The notes below the pieces were generated by a model. It did no database searches. It was not told the origin of the DNA and was given only the letters and a program-made list of their open reading frames with translations. Shown in pieces: positions 1 through 11,025 of a stretch of DNA of 64,000 bases. A program made the translations under genes and the position numbers. The DNA comes from Prochilodus magdalenae (Eukaryota > Chordata > Actinopteri > Characiformes > Prochilodontidae). The stretch lies in NCBI GenBank assembly GCA_024036415.1, contig JAMWET010000805.1, positions 351,501-415,500 on the forward strand. The letters are read 5' to 3'. Numbering within the stretch: position 1 is the first letter of the stretch; each line of letters opens with the position of its first letter.

Positions 1-120
1 TACACTAATAAGACTCCTTGGGTAAGACTCCTAACACTACACCGGCCTACCTGTAATATGATTAACCTTGTAAGTCGCTCTGGATAAGAGCGTCAGCTAA
101 ATGCCGTAAATGTAAATGTA
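1..120 (+). repeat. SINE, 3' part, cut by window edge
   Basis: This is the 3' half of a SINE whose other copies lie, inverted, near 41.3 and 51.5 kb. It carries the shared body (a CCTTGGGTAAGA-type segment, then AACACTAC) and ends in the tail TCGCTCTGGATAAGAGCGTC, followed by TAAATGTAAATG. The same tail closes the L2-clade LINE fragment at 37.8 kb. L2-related LINE/SINE pairs with this kind of tail are known in fish (HAmo type); calling it that type is from memory. The tRNA-like head would lie outside the window to the left. Confidence 0.75.
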
Positions 121-281
121 GAGGTGAAGTGTATATATATGGTAGAAGTTTCTGAATGCATGGATAATATAATAAAACATTTTTCAGTATTGAGGGTGTC
201 TGTCGCTTTATTAAAGCTTCCATTCTTGGAGGGAGACTCGGTTTGAGTTACCTAAAATTATCAACAGAGTGTGAAGAAATA

Positions 282-1578
282 CAGTGCTGTGAAAAAGTGT
301 TTGTATTTGTTTTGCATGGTTGTCATTCTTACATGTTTCAGATCATCAAACTAATTCAAATATTAGTCAAAGTGCAGTTTTAAAATGAAATTTTTTATTA
401 TTAAGGGGAAAAAAATCCAAACCTATATGGCCCTGTGTGAAAAAGTGTTTGCCCCTAAACCTAGTAACTGGTTGGGCCACCTTTAGCAGCAACAACTGCA
501 ATCAAGCAGTTGTGGTAACTTGCAATGAGTCTTTTACTGTGCTGTGGAGGAATTTTGGCCCACTCATCTCTGCAGAATTGTTGTAATTCAGCCACATTGG
601 AGTATTTTCGCCTGTTTAAGGTCATGTCACAGCATCTCAATAGGATTCAGGTCAGGACTTTGACCAGGCCGCTCCAAAATCTTCACTTTGTTTTTCTTCA
701 GCCATTCAGAGGTGGACATGCTGGTGTGTTTTGGATCATTGTCATTGGTTCCATTTATCACAGCAAGTCTTCCAGATCCTGAAGCAGCAACAAAGACCCA
801 GACCATCACACTACCACCACATTTTACTGTAGATGTGATGTTCTTTTTCTGAAAGGCAGTGTTACATTTACGCCTGCTGTAATGGGGGACACACACTTCC
901 AACCTCTTGGAGGCGTCCGTAAGCCTCTTTGAGGCCTGCCAGGGTAAGGCTTCACCTTACTGAGTTCGGATATTGCCTTGCAGTTAATGGGATTCACTGG
1001 CGTGCCTGGGGTCCTTTGTGACCTCTTGGATGAGTCGTCGCTGTGCTCTTGGAGTAATTTTGGTCGCCCACCCACTCCTGGGAAGGTTCACTACTGTTCC
1101 ACGTTTTCACTATTTGTGGATAATGGCTCTCACTGTGGTTCGCTGGAGTCCCAAAACGTTAGAAATGGCTTTATAACATTTTCTAGACTGACAGATCTCA
1201 GTTACGTTCTTTCTCATTTGTTCCTGAATTTTGTCTACTTTGCTTTGGCAGGCAGGTCCTAATTAAGTGTTTTCTTGATTACGAAAAGGTGTCACAGTAA
1301 TCAGGCCTGGGTGTGGCTAGAGAAATTGAGCTCAGGTGTGATAAACCAGAGTTATGTTTTAACTGGGGGGCAAACACTTTTTCACACGGGCCATGTAGGT
1401 TTGGATTTTTTTTCTCCCTTAATAATAAAAACCTTCATTTTAAAACTGCATTATGTTTACTTGTTGTCTTTGACTAATATTTAAATGAGTTTGATAATCT
1501 GAAACATTTAAGAGTGACAAACATGCAAAAAAAAAAAAAAGAAATCATGACGGGGGCAAACACTTTTTCACAGCACTG
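282..1578 (-). mobile_element. Tc1-like DNA transposon, complete ends, dead
   Basis: The element is about 1.3 kb. It starts with CAGTGCTGTGAAAAAGTGTT and ends with the inverse complement of the same motif. TA dinucleotides at 280-281 and 1579-1580 are the target-site duplication expected for Tc1/mariner. The motif GTGAAAAAGTGTTTGCCCC recurs inside each end (near 435-455 and 1365-1390), so the long terminal repeats have inner and outer copies, as in the IR/DR type of fish Tc1 elements. The transposase remnant inside reads on the minus strand. Confidence 0.9.
461..1216 (-). pseudogene. Tc1-like transposase pseudogene
   Basis: An active copy would encode a DDE transposase that cuts and pastes the element at TA sites. 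On the minus strand a start at about 1216 opens a helix-turn-helix region (motif TTVRAIIHK). Further on come CGGSVMVW, the catalytic-region motif DNDPKHTS and SPDLNPIEML, which contains the third acidic residue. Three defects are visible: a stop just after the first HTH motif; material missing between INGT and DNDPKHTS, which in related elements are about 30-40 residues apart; and a stop in place of the tryptophan that normally follows NPIEML. The C-terminal part continues in shifted frames to the usual stop at 461-463. The family call is firm; the gene is non-functional. Confidence 0.88.
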
Positions 1579-1580
1579 TA

Positions 1581-3080
1581 CATGTAACAACTGTATTGGG
1601 AGCTCATCACATAGTATCTGGAGCTCACTTAGTTCCTAATTAATGTTTAGAGCAGCTGTTTTCGTAGTGGGCTTTTGGAAAGGTAATTTTTTGTATTATC
1701 ATGAATACAGTATATGGCTCTTAAATATATGGACTGAGGCTACTCTATGTACCTCTAATAATAAGCTAGAGGAACCATGTCTGCTTTCGCTGCTGTATCT
1801 CACTGCTCTTCATCCACATGTAAGTATACAATGAAGTGACTAAACTGGTGGAAGCGATTACAGCCCCGGACCTAGAAAAGGGGTTTAGAGTTCAGATTAA
1901 GGTCACCTCTTCTAAAGCAGCATAGCGGCCACTACAGAGGTCAAGACTGGAGCAACATGAGAGTTTATTGGGTGCTGTGCACACTCGTGTTTGTGTAGTT
2001 ACATTATAATCAAAATTAGCCCTCAGTTATTGAAATAAGTATAAGTAGACAGTGTAAATGACAAATTGTACAGATCCTTTCTTTTCTAGACTTGCCGCCA
2101 CTAGATGGTGCTGTCCCAGCCTTATCTATACAGTAGATTGGTACAGCATGAACATGGACATTAGCGGAAAATGGACATTAGGGACAAAACAGGATTGCTT
2201 TAAACATGTCACTGTATTAAATCATTTGCATATTGATGTATAGCTCAAAGCAAAACAGACATCCAAATGGTTTAGCCAGAGGGCACTGTGATTCAGCTTC
2301 ATTTTTATTTTTCATATAATTTTTAAGAATACTGGCAATTTAAAAGCATTATACACATGCCACTTAAACACACTTAAAACCATATTTGTAATGAATTGTT
2401 GAGATATATAAGCTCGGAAATGGTGTTGCTGTCCAAAATCACCCAAATATGTTTCATAAACTAAGTACTTAAATTTATTACAAAACATTTAAATATAATG
2501 ACTATAAAAATTGTACATTCTAAACAGACAATAGACATAATAATCACAAACACAAAGTCTGAAGATTTGCTCTTTTTTCCAGGGGAATTAATAGCTTGTC
2601 ACAGTAAATAAAAAGGTTTATTGGGTTTATCATTGAGGTAAAGAATACTGGGTTTATTGTTGAGATAGTACTGCTTTGCTGTCGTTTGTCCAGTAGATGG
2701 CAGTGATGCCCCAACTTTCAACGGGATAGTGTGTAATACAGGCCTTCTTGAGGCTTGCAAACAGAAGTTTGTAGCAGGTAACTGAGCCTCACGGCACACA
2801 AAAAGAACACATCACTGATAATTATGTTAATGTCTGTAATATAAACGTGTCATAGAACTGAAAACTGAATTTACATTGCCATAGCTGAATAAAGAGAGTT
2901 CAGTATACAGAACTGACATACGGTGGACCACAAACACTGTTGTTCCTGCTTCAAATACAAATCCTGCATTTCTAAAAGTAGTCAGCAAAGTGGCCTGAAT
3001 CCAGAATTCTAGACTGTCCCACTGTCTTACCTTACTAACATTTACACCCATCAGCTCACTTTCTAGCCCAGCAAAACAAC
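1581..3080. other. no recognised feature
   Basis: AT-rich, apparently non-repetitive DNA. Short open frames occur but none shows a domain, codon pattern or splice framing. One weak minus-strand splice donor (TAAG/GTAAGA near 3025) follows an open stretch, with no independent support. Confidence 0.4.
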
Positions 3081-3089
3081 TACAGCCAA

Positions 3090-3815
3090 GCAAAAGCCCT
3101 GACAACGGCTGGACAGACTATGAAGGGGATGTCAGCACTCACAGGCACTTTCCAAGAGACTGAACCATCAATAGGCATAGTTGCTGTTCTATTTTTAAAT
3201 GACATAACATAAGTTGGCTTCCTATTTACATGCTTCATATCTGAACATTTATTTCTATTCACACAGTTTGTGTGGTAGGAGTGGAGGTGGAGTGACACCA
3301 GGCCTTCCGGACACGTGACAATAAACCGTTCATCTTTGTGCTGACCACGGTGCCTCCACACAGACTGGTTGGTCATTTCCACCGAGACAAAAGCGGGACT
3401 CATCACTGAAGATGACTCCTTGCCATTCTGAGTCAACCTACGACGGTCTGGCAATACACCATTGCAGACTTCAGCAACATTGACGTGATACCAGGGCAGT
3501 CATCATAAAAAGGTCTGATGGATAGTATCCTGCGTCATGGAGATGTCTGCTAAAGGTGCTGGCACTGATGACAGGATGACTTATGAAAGGCATCACTGCG
3601 TGTTAAATGTCCCCAAACGGGGCTGTTGGGTCAGTCAGGTACAGTGATAAGGCCCGTCCTTGCTTATATCACATGTGCAGCCAAATGTGAAACTTCAGTC
3701 ATTCGCACATCTCATGATGTGAAAGCTACCCACTAAGTTTCAGTCCTGTCGGCTGATTCCTTCTGGGTTCAATTATTTGTGCAGCTATTCTTGTGGCAAT
3801 GACTGTATCTTACTA
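3090..3815 (-). mobile_element. decayed Tc1/mariner element, lineage 2, copy 1
   Basis: Read on the minus strand this gives the second catalytic block, VIFSDESRFCLGG, and then a CVEAPW/WRHRG segment, separated by frameshifts. Upstream of it (about 3500-3800) the non-coding part can be aligned to two other copies in the window, near 9.8-10.4 kb (same strand) and 48.6-49.2 kb (opposite strand). Shared landmarks are GACTGACCCAACAGCC and AAACTT-GTGGGTAG. No terminal repeats could be fixed. The 124-codon open frame at 3080-3454 is an out-of-frame reading of this relic. Confidence 0.75.
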
Positions 3816-6800
3816 TATTATATAATATTTGTTAAACATAATAGCTGGAAGGAAGTCTATGCTAGTATACCGTAACACTTTTGGACATTTTTTAAATCTG
3901 TACTGCAGAATTATGTAACGTCACACTTGAACATGATATGGAGTTGATCATGTACACATATACAGTATGACTGTATGCAAACATTGTAAGCTATCACAGT
4001 TCCCCCACCGTTGCCGTTTTGAAAGCACCTGATTAGGCCTAAGGAAGTTAGAAGGGATAATGTTATAACTGTTTGAATAATGGTTTGAATGGTAGAAGTT
4101 GGATATATCTCTGATTATAGCTGGCACTCTGCAGAGCCCCTAGTTACTGAGTGCACTGTGGTCAGAAAAGAATGAAAATTAGGCCATTGGGCAAAAGTTT
4201 GTGCTGATCAGTAAATACTTCCAATGTGCTTGGTAAGGAGCGGTTTTGGGGTTGAGCGTTGGATGCGGCTAACAAATAATATGCATTAGGTCGAGACACA
4301 CAGTAGACGGGTTGTGCAGCCTTGGTTTTCGGTTGTGCAGGTTTGCTTTTGGTTTTGCCGTCACAAGGTGTCATGTTGACTACAATGCGTTCTGGACTAG
4401 TTTGTTCTACGATAAGCAAAATACAGAACATGGTTCACATTGACACTTGGTCTCCCCCTGTTAGATAATGCTATCAGTCTGGGAGGGTGATGGCTGATAT
4501 ATCGTTCTCACATGAAGCACAACCTATACTAAGAATGTAACCTATCACAAAAATAACCATTACACAATAATGGAGTCATGGAGTTGAAGTTTGGGATGAG
4601 GCCCATGCCTGAAATCCCTCCCCTTCCAATCTAAAAGCTTATATATTCTCATCTCCTCCCTGTTTCTGTGGCACAGTTTTTGTAATCCCCACCACAACCC
4701 TATCACCTCTCAATCATCTTTCTATCATATTGCTTAGTCTTGTATCAGCCCAATCCTAGACATGAAGGTAGATGGGTCTGGCCTTCCAGCTGTAGGCAGA
4801 AGCCACCCCGAACTCCAGTCAACTTCTCAAAGTTCTGTACCTTCCTTCAACCAGTCTTCCCTCGTACATGATGAAGGCACGGCCTGAACTTGCAAAGTAT
4901 TACTTGAAATCGGTGATTCAATTCTGCACAAAGTTGACTTCTGTAAATGTGGTCCACCTTAAGAGCTGCTAAGAAGGATTACATATGTACTAGACTCTTT
5001 GTGCTAGCGTAGTTGGTGTTATTCTGCTCACCGAGCCGCAGAGCCCACTCTGTTTTGTGTGTGTGTACAGATAAACTGCACAGGAGCCTGAACTGTCCCC
5101 TCGTTCATTTATTTCTGTGCTGTGTTGTAAAGGACAAAATAGTTCATCGTCAATGAGAAGACAATCTGAAATCCCTCTCCCTTCAGCTCTCTTTGCAGAA
5201 CGCATAAAAACTTTAAAATAAATAAATAAATATATAAATTTTAAAAAACAATGTAGAAACTGTGATTTACTTGAATGTAACAATACACAGAGGTTGTTTC
5301 ACAATGGAATACTGCTTTACAAGGGGCAATAATATTCTTTTTTTTTTTAATTCAACACATGAATTTAGAAACAAAACACCATATCAAACATAAATAGTAC
5401 ATATTTTTACAAGCCAAGCTTGGAAAATGCTTATTAATCATTATTATTTAAAACTGCAGAGTAAGTATTTTTGTGTAGGCATCCTCCATTTTCTATCAAC
5501 ACACAGCACATGAAGAGGCAACACTCTGTTTTTAACACTATCCACTGGTGTACAAAAGACGGTAGTACAAAATAAAACACATACCTGTGTAGTATAAGAT
5601 ATAATAATTCATGATTGTCCGGGAGGAGGCACAATCTGAAAATCCCGAGACAATATAAACATATTCTCAGTATCTCGGTTTAATACACAGTGCTGAATCT
5701 GCTGTACAGCTAGCGAGTTAGCTAATAACGCCGCCTCTCTCACTCGACAGAAAAACACTTTTACAACTACAGGACGAAACAAAAGAAGGTCCAAAATACA
5801 CAGCATACTTTTAACAATCAAACCGGGGGGTTTTATGGACATTTACCACAATATTTAGCACTTAATACTGTTTTTGCTGCTCAGCTTTACTCTACGTACC
5901 TCTCCGTTCTGCTCTCATTGCAGACAAGGGAGGGAACGCGGGACACATACATCTCTTAAAGAGACAGCACCACTTTTTAACCGAGACTATTTCCTACTAC
6001 ACCTTCACTATTTTTTTTTAAACACTTTTAACTCTTTAAATACATTTTAACACTTTTTGACCCACTTTAACACAATAAAAATATGTACTGCATGTCATAA
6101 ATTATGAACAATTTTTCCAGAGGCAGGTAATAAATAATAAAGAATAACATTTTACATCTGCTACATTAACTCTAGGGAACAATGTGTATGATTTCTAGTC
6201 TAAAACACTCTGAAAATTATTTAAAATTATCAACAGAATGTGAAGAAAAAACTGTTTTGCCTTTGTGTCAAAGACCTGTATGTTTCATGTTACCCAGGTC
6301 TCTACTGTAGTTAGCATGCTAACCAGCTAGCCTCGGCCAGCCACTCACTACCTCAAGAAGCGATAGTGAGGGCCTGTAGCATGAGTTTAACATGAGCACT
6401 GCCCTGATGGCTTATACTAACCTCTTGTCAATTATGTTGAAGGTCCAGCTCCTGATTTGCTGTTTTAAGAACAGGCAGTCGATAAAATGAACAATAAACA
6501 AAAATGATGGCTGAAGTTCCTGCCAGGTGACCGCCACCACATACTCTCGGCAAGAAACCACAATTCGGCAACAAACAAAAGAAGTCTTATTTATAGAAGC
6601 CAAATAAGAATTTGTGTTGGCGCTGCTTTGCACCGCTGAAGACGCTCTTTGTGAGTAATGGTATGACGTGAAGAGGGAGGAAGATGGGCTGTGCATTTCC
6701 TTGTTTCTTACAATGCTAATAAAGCATGCTGTACAGCTACATGCTGCAGAGTATTTACATTTATGGGACCATATAGGTTTTATATGCCTGTTATATAGGT

Positions 6801-8500
6801 CACATGACTGAAACAGAATGCCTGTGTTGAATGTTGAGTCCAGTGGTCTTGTCCAGTTTGTGTCCACCTTCAGGAGAAATTCCATTACTGCAACCAGTAT
6901 GTGTTCTTGCCTTGACGGACCTAATGTTTATAATACTATGGCAACTCATAAAAAAGCCCCAGACAACACAGACTCAGTTCTCCTCTCTGAGACAGATGTC
7001 CCCCTCAAAGAGGACTCCTTGCTGTTATATCCCATCTGAAGTTAATCCTTGCAGAAGGAGGATGCATGAGTTAATGTAGAGTATGGCAGGTTTATTGTTC
7101 CAGTTGGACACTCTGCACTCTATACATCATCTTTCCTGCAGTATTGAGAAAAGTTTCCTTCCTAATTTACAGTGTAGTCTGTAAGCAATTGGAGAGCAAC
7201 ACAGTTCTTGTGTCTTTGAAATGAAACAATGACTGCTAGGTTAAAAGCAAGTGGTGTCATTTTAATGGTCTTTATTGGTGGACCATATAAGAGTCACAGA
7301 CAGTTGCATACTTTATGGCATCTTAGTTAATCATTTAGTAAATCCGCTCAGGCAAGAGGGCTAGCAAAAGATCTAGGGCCGATTCCGAGGTCTGATATTT
7401 ACGTCCGCTATCTCTCCACTGTGTTCTCTCAGTATAAGAACTAAGGGAGAGCCAGTGCCAGTAAATCAGGGCAAAATGAGCCTAGAAAGAAAGAGAGAAA
7501 GAGAGAGAGAGAGTCAAAACATAAGGTGAGTCAAAATCAATGTTTGGTTAAGAAGCAAGAGCGTGCTGGTGAGCTTAGCAATAACAAATAAAGCCTGGCA
7601 AAACACAGAAGACCACAGCGGCGGTGGATGACTGAAAAATGGCTTTAATCATGAAGACACTTTCCCTGCATGTAGACAAACAATGTACAATCAGCCTTCT
7701 CAATGCAAATGAGCAATGTTTGTGCCTTTGGACCAAAAGTCTTTCAATATGTGTTGGGGGGAAAAGAAAATCCTGGTTTTAACCTGCTCCTGAAGCCACG
7801 CTGAAGCTGTGCACTGCAAGCATACCATATAAGCTGTTTGTTCTGGCAGAGCCTTTTTCGGTTTTCCTGGTTATGACCAAAATTCTGTTTTGGAGTTTGT
7901 AAAGCTCTAGAAAGTGAGTTTTTACAATTTCATTTCTTGGTTTGCTTGCTGAGTTACAAACACAGGAAAAAAGTAAAACATAAAATATGCCAAAATCATT
8001 TTTGCACAGATCATATTTCTGTTTTCCCCTGTTGAATTCAGCATATGCCCAGCTAGAAATGATCCCTAAAACGTTCTAAGAATATACAATGCAGTGTTCC
8101 ATTTGTTCTTTTAGCAGGACGTTCTTTTTGGTTTCCCAGAATGGCAGAGGAACATTCTCTGAAGGCATTTTGTCAACTGGGGTCTCAGTAACATCCATAA
8201 ACGTTTTCCGGATGTTGTGCTGAGAATTTTTTGCTTTTGATGTGCTTTGATGATTGGCGGATGTAATTTGACTGTGGTGCATATGACTGTTGATTGTATC
8301 AAGTTCATTTGAAGGTTTTGTACGTGGATGGGGTTATAGGTCACATGAGCAGACCTGTTTACCTTTCGGTTAAAGACTCTGCAGAAATACGTCAGTAATA
8401 CTGGCATCTTTAAACATTGATCTTCAGAGTTCATCAGTTCATTTTTGGGGTCTACCAAAATAGATTTACAATGCTTTTTCCTAAAACACATTTATTTCAT
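3816..8500. other. long stretch without a supported gene
   Basis: No transposase, RNA gene or strong tandem array was recognised. Small landmarks are an AAAT run near 5218-5235, a purine-rich GAAA/GA run at 7488-7513, and the self-complementary core CTCTTTAAAGAG at 5954-5965. Near 5896 the minus strand has a splice-donor-like GAGAG/GTACGT next to slightly CpG-rich sequence (5700-5960), but no acceptor or coding frame goes with it. The 157-codon open frame at 6412-6885 has no recognisable domain. Confidence 0.4.
7488..7513. repeat. (GAAA)/(GA) short microsatellite
   Basis: A purine run of GAAA units that turns into GA dinucleotides. Confidence 0.85.
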
Positions 8501-8504
8501 CATC

Positions 8505-8795
8505 AGAGCGCACAGGATGGGCAGTAGCTCCACATAGGAAACACTCTAGACTAGCCGCAAGTCCATCACAGCGCACAGGCAACACACAGACCTACACCTT
8601 TCCACCTAGGGGGTAATTTAGCATCTCCAGTTCACCTGACTGCATGTCTGGGAGGACACCAGAGCACATGGAGGGAAACCCACACAGACACGAGGAGAAC
8701 ACAGAAAGGACCCTGGATGCCCCATCTGGAAATCAAACCCAGGCAGTTCCTGCTGTGAGGTGACAGCGCTGCCCCCTGCGCCCCAATGCCGGCCT
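8505..8795 (-). repeat. tRNA-derived SINE-like repeat
   Basis: On the minus strand the repeat opens with a degenerate pol III box A (GGCGCAGGGGGCAGC), followed by GCTGTCACCTCACAGCAGGA and a box B-like GGGTTTGATTTCC. A body containing TGTGTGGGTTTCC and CTCCCAGACATGCAG follows. This arrangement matches a very common fish repeat whose head resembles a tRNA gene. It is too divergent and lacks the cloverleaf to be a working tRNA gene. The 112-codon open frame across it (8632-8970) is incidental. Confidence 0.7.
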
Positions 8796-8799
8796 TTAT

Positions 8800-9765
8800 T
8801 ATATTTATTAGTATTATTATTTTGTTTCTTGTGTGATTTAATGACTGTGGTTTCTCGTTAGCCACACTTGTGACTGATAATAAAAATGACATGTTCACAA
8901 ACTCTTCCAAAACATATTCAGAAAAACACATGGTTTGTGTCATGAGGCTGCCCAAGTTTACAAAGTTCATGTACTAATATGGGATTGAATGACTTAACTG
9001 GAAGCGGTTCTGAGGGTAAGATGCCCAGAAACATTTGATGGACAGTGCAGATGTGCCAAAGTCTACTTTAAGCCAAAGACCACCTCAAATTAATACAGAC
9101 GTTTGACATTTTACCCTCAGAGTCATTGATTCATGAAAAACAGTGCATGAGGGCAGAGCCAAAAGAACATTTACTGTATCCAGAAACATGCAGACTCCAT
9201 CTTAATTGTTTGCACGATCAATAACAAGGCCATTGTTATATTGTGCTACATCCTTCTAGTTTAGAGGTTACAACCGTTCCTTTCACCGCAGTAAGTCCGG
9301 GTAAATGTACTTCTGAGTGTACGGTGTGCAGAAGCTTGAGCTGAACATTCATGAGCACTGCCTACGTATTTGGCCTGTGCTATTTTTACTAGGAGACGGG
9401 GGGAGAATGCAGGGCTTTGTGTGTGGAATACTGGGCTGGCAGTAACAGGTAGCGCGTCAGCAGGTTTTGATGAGAGGAAGGAGTCGGGGTGTTTACTGCT
9501 CGCAAATCAAAGTGGTCTTTATGGAGCAGGTTTGGTGCTCAGCGCTGTGGTTTAAACAGGTCACTTCAGTTCAGACACTGTTCAGAGGCATTTCGCACTC
9601 GCTCGGCGCGTGTTTGTTTCTCCTGTGTTTTAGAATAACCATCTGACCTCGGCCTCATATTGCTCTCTTCAAAATAAATTCTTTAAAGGGGGAATGTTCC
9701 TGGGTATGAAACCATTACAGTAAGTGAACTCTTTAAACTTCAACTTGAAATGAGGTCCTTTGTAA
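8800..9765. other. no recognised feature
   Basis: Non-repetitive DNA of mixed composition, with a few CpGs near 9595-9615. Nothing coding is supported. Confidence 0.4.
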
Positions 9766-9767
9766 GG

Positions 9768-11025
9768 TTCAACAATAGATGATGATGAATTTAGACTGAT
9801 ATAGGCCATATTGATTAAGCTACACATACAGAAGTACCGTCTCTCAGTATGGTGTCAGATCACCATGTTTGCTAATGCTACACCTCAAATGTCTCGGCAT
9901 GGAGTTGTAGAGGTTCTTTATGGTGTCCTGCGGTAATCCATACCATGCGACTTGTCTATTCTCACACAGTTCCTACAGATTTTGTCATGGGGGTGGAGAA
10001 AGACTAACACCTCCACCGAGAGAACAGCAGGACTCGTCACTAAGGATGACCCGCTGCCATTTGAGTTACTCCATGACAGTCTGGCACAACAGCATTGGAT
10101 CTTTGGTGATGCTGATGTGATGTTAGGGGCAGTCGTTGTAACAGTCTGTATGCATGTGGTCCTGCGATGTGGAGCCATCTCCCAATGGCGCTTGTACTCA
10201 CAAGATGCTAGTAGTGATGGAGGGCATCACTACTAGCTGAATGTCTGCAGTTGTGGCTGTTGGGTTAGTCAGGTACAGTCATAGGGCCTGTTTTGGCTTA
10301 CGTCTATGTTACGGCCGAGTATGAAAATTGCATTATATGCCAAAGCTACTGTCTGTTGATTCTTTCTGGGTGCAGCTATTTCTACTTTCTTTGAGGATGA
10401 GTGTAGTTTCCGCCCCTCCCCCATTATAACAAATAAGAAAGTGTAAAGTCCCTCCTTCTCAATGTTAGCATTAACAGCTGTTAGCCCAATCTACAAGAAA
10501 TGTTGCAAGATAAGCATCAAACGTCTTCCCTTTATTCACTTACAGCATCTCCAGTGGTGGGAAGCCATGCCAATGTTAACTCTTGGTGGTCACTTGCTTT
10601 GTACTGGTCCTTTAACCTGCTAGCAAATGGGAGCAGAAGCTTGCTGGACATCATCTCTTAAAGTACAAAGGAGTAATACAAGACTGGACAGGCTGGGGCT
10701 ATCTGGTTAGCATGGCAACTTCAGTAGATATCTCTGCAATACATAGACATCTTTGACTTCCTGTTAAGACTGTTATTGCTTCACATTCCGTCACCAGTTT
10801 TAGTTCAAAAGCAATTCCAACAGTTAGAAGAGCTCGAGAGGGTCACCTAGGGCTCTGGGAAGCGAGGAGGGCACTGTTAGGAACATCAACAACTCCATGC
10901 TGAGATGTTTGCATGTTGTATTAGCAAACATGGGGGCTCAGTGGTATACTGAGAGATACTTCTGTATGTGTAGCTCAATGAATACTGCCAATATCAGTCC
11001 ACATTTATCATCATTTATTGTTCCT
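9768..11025 (-). mobile_element. Tc1/mariner lineage 2, copy with long inverted ends
   Basis: Segments 9771-9920 and 10882-11022 are inverted copies of each other over about 140-150 bp. Shared blocks include AACAATA-ATGATGAT, AGCTACACATACAGAAGTA, CCATGTTTGCTAAT and GCATGGAGTTGT. Between them the minus strand contains WQRVILSDESC, the catalytic SDES block of a DDE transposase, and upstream sequence shared with the relics at 3.1-3.8 and 48.6-49.2 kb. The element is about 1.26 kb. Flanking TA duplications were not clear. The open frames at 9918-10236 are shifted readings of the relic. Confidence 0.7.
9930..10180 (-). pseudogene. lineage 2 transposase fragment
   Basis: Only the central catalytic block (VILSDES) and a glycine-rich stretch after it can be aligned to the copies at 3.3 and 49.0 kb. 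Stops and frameshifts separate it from any start, and neither the helix-turn-helix nor the third catalytic residue was found. It is a dead fragment. Confidence 0.6.

Noticed and set aside
3015..3075. Minus-strand exon with donor TAAG/GTAAGA
   Set aside because: Phase is incompatible with the other candidate exon and the coding frame is only 16 codons; no independent support.
6412..6885. 157-codon minus-strand frame
   Set aside because: Compositionally ordinary, no domain, no splice signals.
8632..8795. Possible tRNA gene at the SINE-like repeat
   Set aside because: Box B is degenerate and no cloverleaf could be drawn; the downstream text matches a widespread repeat.
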